In this document: in pieces, positions 8,677-16,209 of the stretch
Layout: the number at the start of each line of letters is the position of its first letter
How positions within the stretch are numbered: position 1 is the first letter of the stretch
Assembly: GCA_003565775.1 (NCBI GenBank)
Contig: PXAT01000064.1
Coordinates: forward strand, 1-34,577
Length of the DNA stretch: 34,577 nt
DNA from: Ectothiorhodospiraceae bacterium
GTDB lineage: Bacteria; Pseudomonadota; Gammaproteobacteria; Nitrococcales; Aquisalimonadaceae
Reading direction: 5' to 3'
Translations under genes and position numbers: made by a program
Notes under the pieces: generated by a model
Seen by the model: the letters and a program-made list of their open reading frames with translations, nothing else
Told to the model about the DNA's origin: nothing
Database searches by the model: none

Positions 8677-9180
8677 TTAATTCCGCTCTCCGCAGCGGAT
8701 GCGATCCAGCACCTCATACCGCAGCGGGTAGGGGGACATGTCACCGGCCGGGACCGCCCGGGATTCGGTTACGGTCCAGTCTGCCGGGTCGAACGCGGGG
8801 AAGAAGGTGTCGCCGGGAATCGTCGCCTCGACCCAGGTCAGATACAGACGATCCGCACGCGGCAGAAAGGCGGTATAAAGATCGGCGCCGCCAATCACCA
8901 TGATCTCGTCGGCCCCGTCGCAGGCGGCCAGCGCCGCCTCGATATCGTGCACCACCGCACAACCCTCGGCCCGGAACGCCTTATTGCGCGTCAGCACGAT
9001 ATTCAGGCGTCCCGGCAGCGGGCGTCCGATGGATTCATGGTTACGCCGACCCATGATGATCGGCTTGCCCATGGTGATCGTCCGGAAATAGCGCAATTCT
9101 GACGGGATTCGCCAGGGCAGATCACCATCACGACCGATCACGCGGTCGGGCGTCAGGGCGGCAATCAAAGATATGAGCAT
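8677..9180 (-). CDS. folA: Dihydrofolate reductase
   Basis: DHFR reduces dihydrofolate to tetrahydrofolate with NADPH. This restores the cofactor oxidised by ThyA, whose gene lies directly upstream. The 167-residue protein shows MLISLIAALTPDRVIG, the catalytic loop LPWRIPSEL, IIMGRRNHESIGRPLPGR, EIMVIGGADLY and GDTFFP. The acidic catalytic position (E. coli D27) is Glu28 here, which is less usual in bacteria. The position normally holding Trp, Phe or Tyr in GR-x-x-x-ESIG is His. The ATG at 9180 was chosen because it gives the family's normal N-terminus; an in-frame TTG lies 12 bases upstream, and neither has a good ribosome binding site. Confidence 0.95.
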   Translation of the reverse strand: MLISLIAALTPDRVIGRDGDLPWRIPSELRYFRTITMGKPIIMGRRNHESIGRPLPGRLNIVLTRNKAFRAEGCAVVHDIEAALAACDGADEIMVIGGADLYTAFLPRADRLYLTWVEATIPGDTFFPAFDPADWTVTESRAVPAGDMSPYPLRYEVLDRIRCGERN

Positions 9181-9214
9181 GCGATCGGTCAACGTTTAAC
9201 GTTCATGGTTTCAA

Positions 9215-9242
9215 GGAAGCGCTGATTCACGCCCGCGTTTCC
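9215..9242. repeat. 28-base relic of the hairpin element flanked by perfect TCAA repeats
   Basis: GGAAGCGCTGA at the left and GCGTTTCC at the right are the two termini of the dispersed element with the interior missing. Four-base direct repeats TCAA lie immediately outside (9211-9214 and 9243-9246), as a target-site duplication would. It lies between thyA and folA. Confidence 0.55.
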
Positions 9243-9256
9243 TCAACACAATCTCT

Positions 9257-9298
9257 GAACCTCGAACCTCGAACCTCGAACCTCGAACCTCGAACCTC
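9257..9298. repeat. Perfect tandem heptamer, six copies of GAACCTC
   Basis: Six uninterrupted 7-base copies occupy 42 bases immediately 3' of thyA. The thyA stop codon (TGA, complement of 9297-9299) is inside the last unit. On the thyA strand the unit reads GTTCGAG, matching the degenerate heptads after rho, lgt and lrgB. Perfect copies suggest recent expansion and possible length variation between strains. Confidence 0.9.
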
Positions 9299-10091
9299 AC
9301 ACCGCCACCTTCGCCTTGATGTGCGGATGGTACTGGTAGCCGTCGAGGCGGAAGTCGTCGAAGCGGAAGGCGAACAGGTCGTCGATCGTCGGATTCAGGT
9401 GCATGGTCGGCAGCGGGTAGGGTTCGCGCGACAGTTGCAGGTCGGCCTGCTCCAGGTGGTTCATGTAGAGGTGCGCGTCGCCCAGGGTATGCACGAAATC
9501 ACCCGGTTCCAGATCGCAGACCTGCGCCAGCATCAGGGTCAGCAGGGCGTAGGACGCGATGTTGAAGGGCACGCCGAGAAAGATGTCCGCGCTGCGCTGG
9601 TAGAGCTGACAGGACAGCTTGCCGTCGGCCACGTGGAACTGGAACAGCGTGTGGCAGGGTGGCAGGGCCATGGCCTCGACCTCGGCCGGATTCCACGCCG
9701 AGACGATGTGCCGCCGCGAGTCCGGGTTGCGACGCAGGCCGTCCACCAGGCGCTGGATCTGGTCGATGCGCGTGCCGTCGGGGGCCGGCCAGGATCGCCA
9801 CTGCACGCCATAGACCGGGCCCAGTTCGCCGTTCTCGTCGGCCCATTCGTCCCAGATGCTGACGCCGTTTTCCTTGAGGTAGGCGATATTGCTGTCGCCG
9901 CGCAGGAACCAGAGCAGCTCGTGGATCACCGACTTGAGATGGACCCGCTTGGTGGTGACCAGCGGAAAACCGTCACGTAGCGGAAAACGCATCTGATAGC
10001 CGAATACCGACAGCGTGCCGGTGCCGGTGCGGTCGTCCTTGCGGGCGCCATGTTCCCGAACATGGCGCATCAGATCGAGGTACTGTTTCAT
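9297..10091 (-). CDS. thyA: Thymidylate synthase
   Basis: The protein has 264 residues, exactly the E. coli ThyA length. It methylates dUMP to dTMP using methylenetetrahydrofolate. Motifs seen: [34 protein letters not shown], the catalytic C146 in [30 protein letters not shown] and the C-terminal KVAV-type end. Its ATG shares one base with the stop of lgt (TGATG, 10089-10093), so the two are coupled, as lgt-thyA is in many gammaproteobacteria. folA follows on the same strand after a gap filled with repeats. Confidence 0.98.
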   Translation of the reverse strand: MKQYLDLMRHVREHGARKDDRTGTGTLSVFGYQMRFPLRDGFPLVTTKRVHLKSVIHELLWFLRGDSNIAYLKENGVSIWDEWADENGELGPVYGVQWRSWPAPDGTRIDQIQRLVDGLRRNPDSRRHIVSAWNPAEVEAMALPPCHTLFQFHVADGKLSCQLYQRSADIFLGVPFNIASYALLTLMLAQVCDLEPGDFVHTLGDAHLYMNHLEQADLQLSREPYPLPTMHLNPTIDDLFAFRFDDFRLDGYQYHPHIKAKVAV

Positions 10092-10885
10092 CAGGTTTCA
10101 GGTTTCAGGTTGCGACGGTAAGCCAGCGCGATCAGCGCCAGGCCGGCCAGCACCATGGGCAGCGACAGAAGCTGGCCCATGGTCAGCCAGTCAAACGCCA
10201 GGTAGCCGATATGCGCGTCCGGGATGCGGACGAACTCGACGATGATCCGTACCGAGCCGTAGACGGTCAGGAACAGCCCGGAGACGGCCATGGTCGGGCG
10301 CGGCTTGCGCGAGAACAGCCACAGCACCGTGAACAGCAGCACGCCCTCCAGCAGGAACTGATAGAGCTGTGATGGGTGCCGCGGTTCCATGCCGAGCGGC
10401 GGGTAGATCATACCCCAGGGCAGATTGGTGGTGTGGCCCCAGAGTTCGCCGTTGATGAAGTTGCCAATACGCCCGAGACCGAGCCCCAGCGGCACCAGTG
10501 GGGCGACAAAATCCATCAGTTCGAAGAAGGTGCAGCCCAGCTTGCGCGCATACAAAGCGCAGGCGAGCAGCACGCCGATCAGCCCGCCGTGGAAGGACAT
10601 GCCGCCCTGCCAGACGCGGATCAGACGTAGCGGATCGTCGGCCACCGCTGCCAGATCGTAGAACAGGATGTAGCCGAGGCGGCCGCCGGCGATGACCCCG
10701 ACCGCAACATAGATCAGCAGATCCTCCATCTGCTTCGGCTGTACCGGCGTCCAGGCATGCCGCGAGCGGCTGCGGCCCAGCAGGTAGGCGCCGAGGAAAC
10801 CCAGGCCGTACATCAGGCCGTACCAGTGCACGGCCAGCGGGCCGAGCTGGAACGCCACCGGGTCGATATCGGGATACATCAACAT
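10091..10885 (-). CDS. lgt: Phosphatidylglycerol-prolipoprotein diacylglyceryl transferase
   Basis: Lgt adds the diacylglyceryl group to the lipobox cysteine of prolipoproteins in the inner membrane, the first step of lipoprotein maturation. The 264-residue protein has about seven hydrophobic helices and the family signature [17 protein letters not shown]. The conserved [10 protein letters not shown] lies in the segment holding the catalytic His region, and C-terminal [19 protein letters not shown] is also conserved. An alternative ATG two codons downstream is possible. It lies 44 bases after rlmI, and its stop overlaps the thyA start by one base. Its C-terminal codons fall within the heptad repeat, so the tail sequence may have been shaped by it. 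Confidence 0.96.
   Translation of the reverse strand: MLMYPDIDPVAFQLGPLAVHWYGLMYGLGFLGAYLLGRSRSRHAWTPVQPKQMEDLLIYVAVGVIAGGRLGYILFYDLAAVADDPLRLIRVWQGGMSFHGGLIGVLLACALYARKLGCTFFELMDFVAPLVPLGLGLGRIGNFINGELWGHTTNLPWGMIYPPLGMEPRHPSQLYQFLLEGVLLFTVLWLFSRKPRPTMAVSGLFLTVYGSVRIIVEFVRIPDAHIGYLAFDWLTMGQLLSLPMVLAGLALIALAYRRNLKPET
10092..10115. repeat. Heptad repeats covering the end of lgt
   Basis: GTTTCAG occurs twice in a row (10095-10101, 10102-10108), followed by GTTGCGA. On the coding strand this is a run of CTGAAAC units that encodes the last residues of Lgt (…NLKPET) and its stop. The unit belongs to the same 7-base family as the tracts after thyA and rho. Confidence 0.65.
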
Positions 10886-10929
10886 GCTGCGCGTGTGTCC
10901 TTATTCCGCCGGCGTTGGCCGGAGTGGTG

Positions 10930-12141
10930 TCAGGGTGACGTCCAGGCCGGCAGCAGCCGGCAGGTCATGCATTTCAGGTAGCGCGTTTCGGGCATGGCCG
11001 CGTGCATCGGATGGTCCGCCGCCTGGTGGCCGCGCTCCACCAGTTGCAGGCTGCGGTCCAGGTGACGTGCCGCCCCCAGTGCTTCCTGCAACAGGGCATC
11101 TTCACTGACGTGCGAGGAACAGGAGGCGGAGAACAGAATTCCCTGCTTTTCCAGCACCTGCATTGCCAGCCCGTTCAGGCGACGATAGCCGGCCAGACCG
11201 TTGCGCAGGTCCTTGCGACGCTTGACGAAAGCAGGCGGATCGAGGATGACCACGTCGAACTTCTGTCGATCCGTGCGCAGCGCCTGCAGCACTTCGAAGG
11301 CATCCCCCTCGATCGTGGTCAGACGCTCCTCGACCCGGTTGAGCTCGGCGTTGAGGGTGGTCTGGTCCAGGGCTTCCGAGGAGCTGTCCACGCAGCTCGC
11401 ACTGGCGGCCCCGGCGGCCAGAGCCTGCAAGCCCCAGCCACCGGCGTAACTGCAGACGTCCAGTACCCGGGCTCCGGCCACATAGTCGGGCAGGCGCGCC
11501 CGGTTGGCACGGTGATCGTAGAACCAGCCGGTCTTCTGGCCACCCAGGGTGGGGACGCGGAAATGGCAGCCGTTTTCCTCCACCTCCAGGTGTCCCGGAT
11601 CGTCGCCGGCGACCCATGCGGTATAGCTGTCGAGCCCTTCGAGTTCACGCAGGCCACTGTCGGCGCGCAGCAGGATCTGCTTCGGTGCGACCACTGCCTG
11701 CAGGGCGTCAACCAGCGGCTCGCGCAGTTGCTCCATGCCGGCGGTATTGATCTGCATCACGCAGACATCGCCGTAGCGATCCACCACCAGGCCCGGAAGA
11801 CCGTCGCCCTCGCCGTGGACCAGTCGGTAAAACGGACCCGGGAACAGGCGTTCGCGCAGATCGAGGGCCAGCCGGAGCCGTTCCTCCAGCATCGCCTGAT
11901 CGGGCAGGCGCTTGCTGTCCCGGCTCATCAGGCGGCCGCAGATCAGCGAATGCGGATTGACATAACCGCTGCCGATGGCCCGGCCCGCATGTTCCCTGAA
12001 CACGGCGGGAGCCCCGGGCGGCAGATCGCGAATCGGCGAGCGATTGGTGTCGACCTCGTTGCTGAAGATCCACAGGTGGCCACCGCGCAGGCGTCTTTCT
12101 TCGCCCTTCTTCAGCCATATTTCACAGGCCGCATCGTGCAT
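10930..12141 (-). CDS. rlmI: 23S rRNA m5C1962 methyltransferase RlmI-like
   Basis: The 403-residue protein has an N-terminal PUA domain (LKKGEERRLRGGHLWIFSNE), a central EEHEH-like domain and a C-terminal Rossmann methyltransferase. The SAM motif is VLDVCSYAGGWGLQALAAGA, motif IV is VVILDPPAFVKRR, and the catalytic cysteine lies in SASCSSHV. It resembles E. coli RlmI (396 aa), which methylates C1962 of 23S rRNA. The ATG at 12141 was chosen because GGAG lies 6 bases upstream and the protein then begins at the PUA domain. A longer in-frame start at 12240 would add 33 residues unlike the family. It heads the minus-strand run that includes lgt and thyA. Confidence 0.92.
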   Translation of the reverse strand: MHDAACEIWLKKGEERRLRGGHLWIFSNEVDTNRSPIRDLPPGAPAVFREHAGRAIGSGYVNPHSLICGRLMSRDSKRLPDQAMLEERLRLALDLRERLFPGPFYRLVHGEGDGLPGLVVDRYGDVCVMQINTAGMEQLREPLVDALQAVVAPKQILLRADSGLRELEGLDSYTAWVAGDDPGHLEVEENGCHFRVPTLGGQKTGWFYDHRANRARLPDYVAGARVLDVCSYAGGWGLQALAAGAASASCVDSSSEALDQTTLNAELNRVEERLTTIEGDAFEVLQALRTDRQKFDVVILDPPAFVKRRKDLRNGLAGYRRLNGLAMQVLEKQGILFSASCSSHVSEDALLQEALGAARHLDRSLQLVERGHQAADHPMHAAMPETRYLKCMTCRLLPAWTSP

Positions 12142-12304
12142 GCATGTCTCCGGGCTGGAGGAAGCGCCGTCTTGCTTCCTCTGCTGTTGTGCGTGGGCCG
12201 CGAGGATAAGGCAAGCGTTGCACGATGAACATCCTGCCACCTGTTGTTGGAGAACGTCAGCTTGCAGGCGTAGGCTGCGCCGCTACTATTGCCGCTGTGC
12301 ATTG

Positions 12305-12477
12305 AGAAAACACTGAATCCGTACCCATGCTTCCCTGGTCGCCCGGCCGGTTCGGCCACTGACGGTATTGCGCCATCGGCCCGGTCGTTGTCAGCTACCC
12401 GACCCGGTGCCGCGCCTTGCCAGATGACCAAAACCGGTTTCGGGCGCAGACTCGGGAGTCGATCAGCGTTTTTCTCA
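12305..12477. repeat. Hairpin element copy upstream of the SH3 protein gene
   Basis: Termini are diverged: GAAAACACTGA on the left (12306-12316), and GAAAAACGCTGA read on the minus strand from 12474. Next to the right terminus is the arm shared with 13200 and 30440 (CCGGTTTTGGTCATCTGGCA on the minus strand). It takes up most of the 369-base gap 12142-12510. No gene is seen there. Confidence 0.65.
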
Positions 12478-12510
12478 GTCGGAAATGCCATTTCCCCGGG
12501 GGGATCATCC

Positions 12511-13179
12511 GTGCCGTTTCGTATTCTTGGCCTGCTTTTCTGTGTTTTCCTGATTCTGCCTGCCGGCGTTCACGGCCAGCAGACCCAGTACATTTCCGAT
12601 GAGTTGCAACTGGACATGCGCAGCGGTCCGGGCAACCAGTACCGGATCCAGCAGATGCTTTCTGCCGGCACCGAGGTGCAGGTGCTTAACGAGCGGGATG
12701 GCTGGACCCAGATCCGCCTGTCCGGCGGCCAGGACGGCTGGGTGCTGACACGGATGCTCAGCGATTCTCCCAGCGCGCGTTCGCGGCTCGAGTCGGCCGA
12801 AGGAGGCATGCAGGAAGCGCTCGAGGAAAACGAGGCTCTCAGCACATCCCTTGCCCAGGCGGAGGAGCGCATTGCCGAACTCGACGAGGCGCTGGCTCAG
12901 GCCACGGGACAGCGCGATCAGATGAGCCAGGAGCTCGAGCAGGCATCCCAGGGGCTCGAGTACTACGACGCCAATCAGGAGCTGCGCAAGCAGGTCATCG
13001 ACCTGCGCCGCGAACTCGAGGACATGGCCCAGGAGAACGATCGCCTGCGCGGCCGCAACGACCAGCAGTGGTTCATGGTGGGTGGCATGGTGGCCGGCGC
13101 CGGCATCCTGTTCGGCCTGATCATCCCGCGCATCCGCTGGCGCCGGCAACGCTCGAGCTGGGGTTCGGGCGGGCTTTAA
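12511..13179 (+). CDS. YgiM-like SH3b-domain membrane protein (TIGR04211 type)
   Basis: The 222-residue protein has a signal peptide (about 1-22, hydrophobic ILGLLFCVFLILPAGVHG). A bacterial SH3b domain follows (about 25-90, with DELQLDMRSGPGNQYRI and GWTQIRLSGGQDGWVL), then an Ala/Glu-rich coiled coil (about 95-185). A C-terminal transmembrane helix (MVGGMVAGAGILFGLIIPRI) and a basic tail end it. This is the layout of E. coli YgiM. The family's role is not well defined; an envelope function is inferred from SH3b domains in cell-wall proteins. GTG at 12511 was chosen because it follows GGGGGGA and starts the signal peptide; the upstream in-frame sequence is repeat-derived. The stop codon TAA lies in the TTAA next to a repeat element. 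Confidence 0.85.
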   Translation: MPFRILGLLFCVFLILPAGVHGQQTQYISDELQLDMRSGPGNQYRIQQMLSAGTEVQVLNERDGWTQIRLSGGQDGWVLTRMLSDSPSARSRLESAEGGMQEALEENEALSTSLAQAEERIAELDEALAQATGQRDQMSQELEQASQGLEYYDANQELRKQVIDLRRELEDMAQENDRLRGRNDQQWFMVGGMVAGAGILFGLIIPRIRWRRQRSSWGSGGL

Positions 13180-13669
13180 GGAAACGCTGAAGTATTCCCG
13201 CGTCTGCGCCCGAGACCGGTTTTGGTCATCTGGCAAGGCGCGGTGCCGGTTCGGTAGTGATCCTACCGGGCCGGATTGCTGGACGCTAAATTGGCTGGTT
13301 CCGGGGGGGCGATGCCGGTCGGCCGGATGCCGGCTCCGGAACCGCTGCAAGGGCATTCTGCCCGCTTGACGGCCGCGTCCCTGCGGCCGACATTCCTCCG
13401 CCGACATCCGCCCGCCCGGCTTGATGTGTGTGGCGCACCCGACTGGAATGGCTTCGAGGCCAGCCCGAATCCGGCACTGCGGTTCGTGCCGGGGTAAGGC
13501 ATCCCCCGATTTTGATCTTTCCGGCCCAGAATCCTGTCTTTGACGGAATCGCTGCGTCGCGCCCGCCCATTGTTGTAGTGTGCTGCATTGAGAAAGACTC
13601 GGGGCACGCGCGCGCTCCGGTCCGAAATTCGAAGTGGATCAGGCCGCAGCCGCGGCCGTGGAGTTGCTG
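13180..13669. repeat. Repeat-filled gap between the SH3 gene and argE
   Basis: At 13180 an element terminus GGAAACGCTGAAGTATTC begins directly after TTAA (13176-13179), followed by the arm CCGAGACCGGTTTTGGTCAT and a TACC-rich core (to about 13275). No clear right terminus follows. At 13473-13502 a 30-base stretch matches 19081-19110 with 4 differences. The remaining bases show no gene. An argE ribosome binding site (GGAG) is at 13660-13663. Confidence 0.6.
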
Positions 13670-14845
13670 ATGACCACCGCGCCGCCCGATCTCAGGAAGA
13701 TGCTAACGGAACTGATCGCTATTCCGTCGGTGAGCAGTGTCGATCCGGCGCATGATCAGGGGAATCGTGCCGTGGTCGAGCGGCTGGCCGAGTGGATGGA
13801 GGGCATGGGCTTTGCCTGCGAGTTGCAGGGCGTGCCCGATGCACCGGACAAGGCCAATCTGATTGCCACGCTTGGTCGCGGTGAGGGCGGACTGGTGCTG
13901 GCCGGGCACACCGATACCGTGCCCTATGACGACACCGGCTGGTCATCGGATCCGTTTACCCTGTCGGAACGCGACGGCCGGCTATACGGTCTCGGCACCA
14001 GCGACATGAAGTCCTTTCTCGGCCTGGTGCTGGAGGCGGTGCGTGACCTGAAGGCCGAGGATCTGCATCAGCCGCTAGTGGTGCTGGCGACCGCCGACGA
14101 GGAGAGCGGCATGACCGGCGCCAAGGCCCTGGTCGACAGCCAGCGCCGGCTGGGTCGGCATGCGGTGATCGGCGAGCCGACCAATCTGCGCCCGGTGCAC
14201 ATGCACAAGGGCATCCTCATGGAATCCATCCGCATCCAGGGACGTTCCGGCCATTCCAGCGATCCTTCGCTGGGATGCAGTGCGCTGGAGGGCATGGTCC
14301 GGGTGCTGAATGACATCGTCGCCTTCCGCCAGCAATTGCAGTCGAAGAACGTCGATCCGCGCTTTTCGGTTCCGGTACCGACACTGAACCTCGGACATAT
14401 CCACGGTGGCGATAATCCGAACCGGATCTGCGCCCATTGCGAACTGCAGATCGATATCCGCCCGCTACCCGGCATGGACCTGCAGGAGTTGCGCGAGACC
14501 ATTCGCCAGCGCATCACCCGGGTATTGGGCGAGGATGGCCTGGCGCTGGAAATGCGTTCGCTGTTTCCCGGGTTGCCGCCGATGGAAACGCCGGTTCAGG
14601 CCCGGATCGTGCGTGCTGCCGAGGCGCTGACCGGATCTCAGGCCGAGGCAGTCGCCTTCGGCACCGAAGGTCCTTATCTGCGTGACCTGGGCATGGATGT
14701 GGTGATCCTCGGACCGGGTGATATCGCCCAGGCCCACCAGCCGGACGAGTACCTGGCTGTCGACCGGCTGCAGCCGACCGTGGACATGTTGCGGAAACTG
14801 GTACACCAGTTCTGTCTCACTCCGGCCGAGGAGGAGGCGCCGTGA
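13670..14845 (+). CDS. argE: Acetylornithine deacetylase (M20 peptidase family)
   Basis: ArgE removes the acetyl group from N-acetylornithine in arginine synthesis. The 391-residue protein shows AGHTDTVP with H80, GTSDMKSFLG with D112, ATADEESG with E144/E145, IGEPT with E169, GRSGHSS, and a C-terminal AQAHQPDE. These numbers agree with E. coli ArgE when the ATG at 13670 is used, which also has GGAG 6 bases upstream. A GTG 12 codons earlier is less likely. Its stop overlaps the GTG start of argA by 4 bases (GTGA), so the two are translationally coupled and make acetylated intermediates in one unit. Confidence 0.96.
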   Translation: MTTAPPDLRKMLTELIAIPSVSSVDPAHDQGNRAVVERLAEWMEGMGFACELQGVPDAPDKANLIATLGRGEGGLVLAGHTDTVPYDDTGWSSDPFTLSERDGRLYGLGTSDMKSFLGLVLEAVRDLKAEDLHQPLVVLATADEESGMTGAKALVDSQRRLGRHAVIGEPTNLRPVHMHKGILMESIRIQGRSGHSSDPSLGCSALEGMVRVLNDIVAFRQQLQSKNVDPRFSVPVPTLNLGHIHGGDNPNRICAHCELQIDIRPLPGMDLQELRETIRQRITRVLGEDGLALEMRSLFPGLPPMETPVQARIVRAAEALTGSQAEAVAFGTEGPYLRDLGMDVVILGPGDIAQAHQPDEYLAVDRLQPTVDMLRKLVHQFCLTPAEEEAP

Positions 14846-16164
14846 GTCATCGGCCCGCCGACTTCGTCCACTGGTTCCGGCAGGGCGCTCCGTACATCAA
14901 CGCGCATCGCGGGCGGACCTTCGTCATCAGCGTCGGCGGTGAGGCCACCGGTGACGTCGGCTTTGCCGGCCTGATTCACGATGTGGCGCTGCTCAACAGT
15001 CTCGGCGTCCGGGTGGTGCTGGTGGCTGGTGCCCGTGCGCAGATCGAACAGCGACTGCAACAGCGTGGTCTCGCGATCCGTTATCACCAGGGCCTCCGGG
15101 TGACCGACGACGACGCCCTCGACTGCGTGAAGGAGGCCGCCGGCAGCGTGCGCGTGGAGATCGAGGCGCTCCTGTCGATGGGGCTCGCCAATTCGCCGAT
15201 GGCCGGCTTCCGCGTGCAGGTGGCATCCGGCAATTTCGTGATTGCGCGTCCGGTGGGTGTGCGGGACGGCATCGATTTTCTGCACACAGGCGAAGTGCGT
15301 CGGGTCGACAGCAGTGCCATTCGGCAGCGTCTGGACGACGGCTGTGTCGTGCTGGTGACACCGCTGGGCTATTCCCCCACCGGCGAGGTGTTCAATCTGG
15401 TGGCTGAGGATGCGGCGCTGGCGGTGGCCGGCGCACTGCAGGCGGACAAGCTGCTGTATCTGGCCGACGGCAATCTGTGCGAGGACGATGACGGCGAGCT
15501 GATTCGCGAGATGGATCTGCCGCAGGCCACGGCTCTGGCCGAGAAGCTGGCGCCGGAGTCGGACGCCCGGCGTTTGCTGGACAGCGCGGTTCAGGCCTGC
15601 AGCCGCGGGGTGCAGCGCGTCCATCTGCTGAATCGGGCGCTGGACGGATGCCTGCTGCAGGAGCTGTTTACCCGCGACGGCGTCGGCACACTGGTCTCGG
15701 GTGATCGTTTCGAATCCCTGCGCCGCGCCACCGTCGATGACATCGGCGGCATCCTCGAGCTGATCGAACCGCTGGAGCGCGATGGTGTACTGGTGCGGCG
15801 CTCACGCGAGCAGCTGGAGACCGCAGTCGGGGAATTCACCGTGGTCGAGCGTGATGGCACCATCATTGCCAGTGCCGCCCTGAGCCCGCACCCCGATCAC
15901 CGCGTGGGCGAGCTGGCCTGTTTCGCGATTCATCCGGAGTACCGTGGCTGTCATCGAGGTGACACGCTGCTGCGGCATGTGGAGCGCGAGGCCGAGCGCC
16001 TGGGTCTGACACGTCTGTTCGTGCTGACGACCCGCACCGCGCACTGGTTTCAGGAACGGGGATTCGAACCGGGGAAACTGGACGATCTGCCCACCGAACG
16101 GCGGCAACTCTACAATCTGAAGCGGAATTCGCGGGTGTTCATCAAGGCGCTGGGGAAGCACTGA
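14842..16164 (+). CDS. argA: N-acetylglutamate synthase (amino-acid kinase fold + GNAT)
   Basis: ArgA makes N-acetylglutamate from glutamate and acetyl-CoA, the first step of the arginine pathway, and is usually inhibited by arginine. The 440-residue protein has an amino-acid-kinase-like domain (about 15-275: FVISVGGEATGD, VVLVAGARAQIEQRL, FLHTGEVRRVDSSAIRQRL) and a C-terminal GNAT domain (about 295-438: LACFAIHPEYRGCHRGDTLL, LFVLTTRTAHWFQERGFEP). This is the E. coli-type ArgA (443 aa). It starts with GTG overlapping the argE stop. Its last codons (GKH, stop) resemble the terminus of the dispersed repeat element, which may be chance. Confidence 0.96.
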   Translation: MSHRPADFVHWFRQGAPYINAHRGRTFVISVGGEATGDVGFAGLIHDVALLNSLGVRVVLVAGARAQIEQRLQQRGLAIRYHQGLRVTDDDALDCVKEAAGSVRVEIEALLSMGLANSPMAGFRVQVASGNFVIARPVGVRDGIDFLHTGEVRRVDSSAIRQRLDDGCVVLVTPLGYSPTGEVFNLVAEDAALAVAGALQADKLLYLADGNLCEDDDGELIREMDLPQATALAEKLAPESDARRLLDSAVQACSRGVQRVHLLNRALDGCLLQELFTRDGVGTLVSGDRFESLRRATVDDIGGILELIEPLERDGVLVRRSREQLETAVGEFTVVERDGTIIASAALSPHPDHRVGELACFAIHPEYRGCHRGDTLLRHVEREAERLGLTRLFVLTTRTAHWFQERGFEPGKLDDLPTERRQLYNLKRNSRVFIKALGKH

Positions 16165-16209
16165 CGCATTCGCACCTCGGCGCTGGCGCGCGTCTCCTCA
16201 AGCGTTTCG

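Noticed and set aside
9257-9298. CRISPR-like array
   Set aside because: Units are contiguous 7-mers without spacers.
12142-12240. 33-residue N-terminal extension of RlmI
   Set aside because: The added residues do not resemble the family, and the ATG at 12141 has a well-placed GGAG.
12289-12510. N-terminal extension of the SH3 protein (74 extra codons)
   Set aside because: That stretch is a repeat element copy in frame by chance. The signal peptide and a ribosome binding site mark the GTG at 12511.
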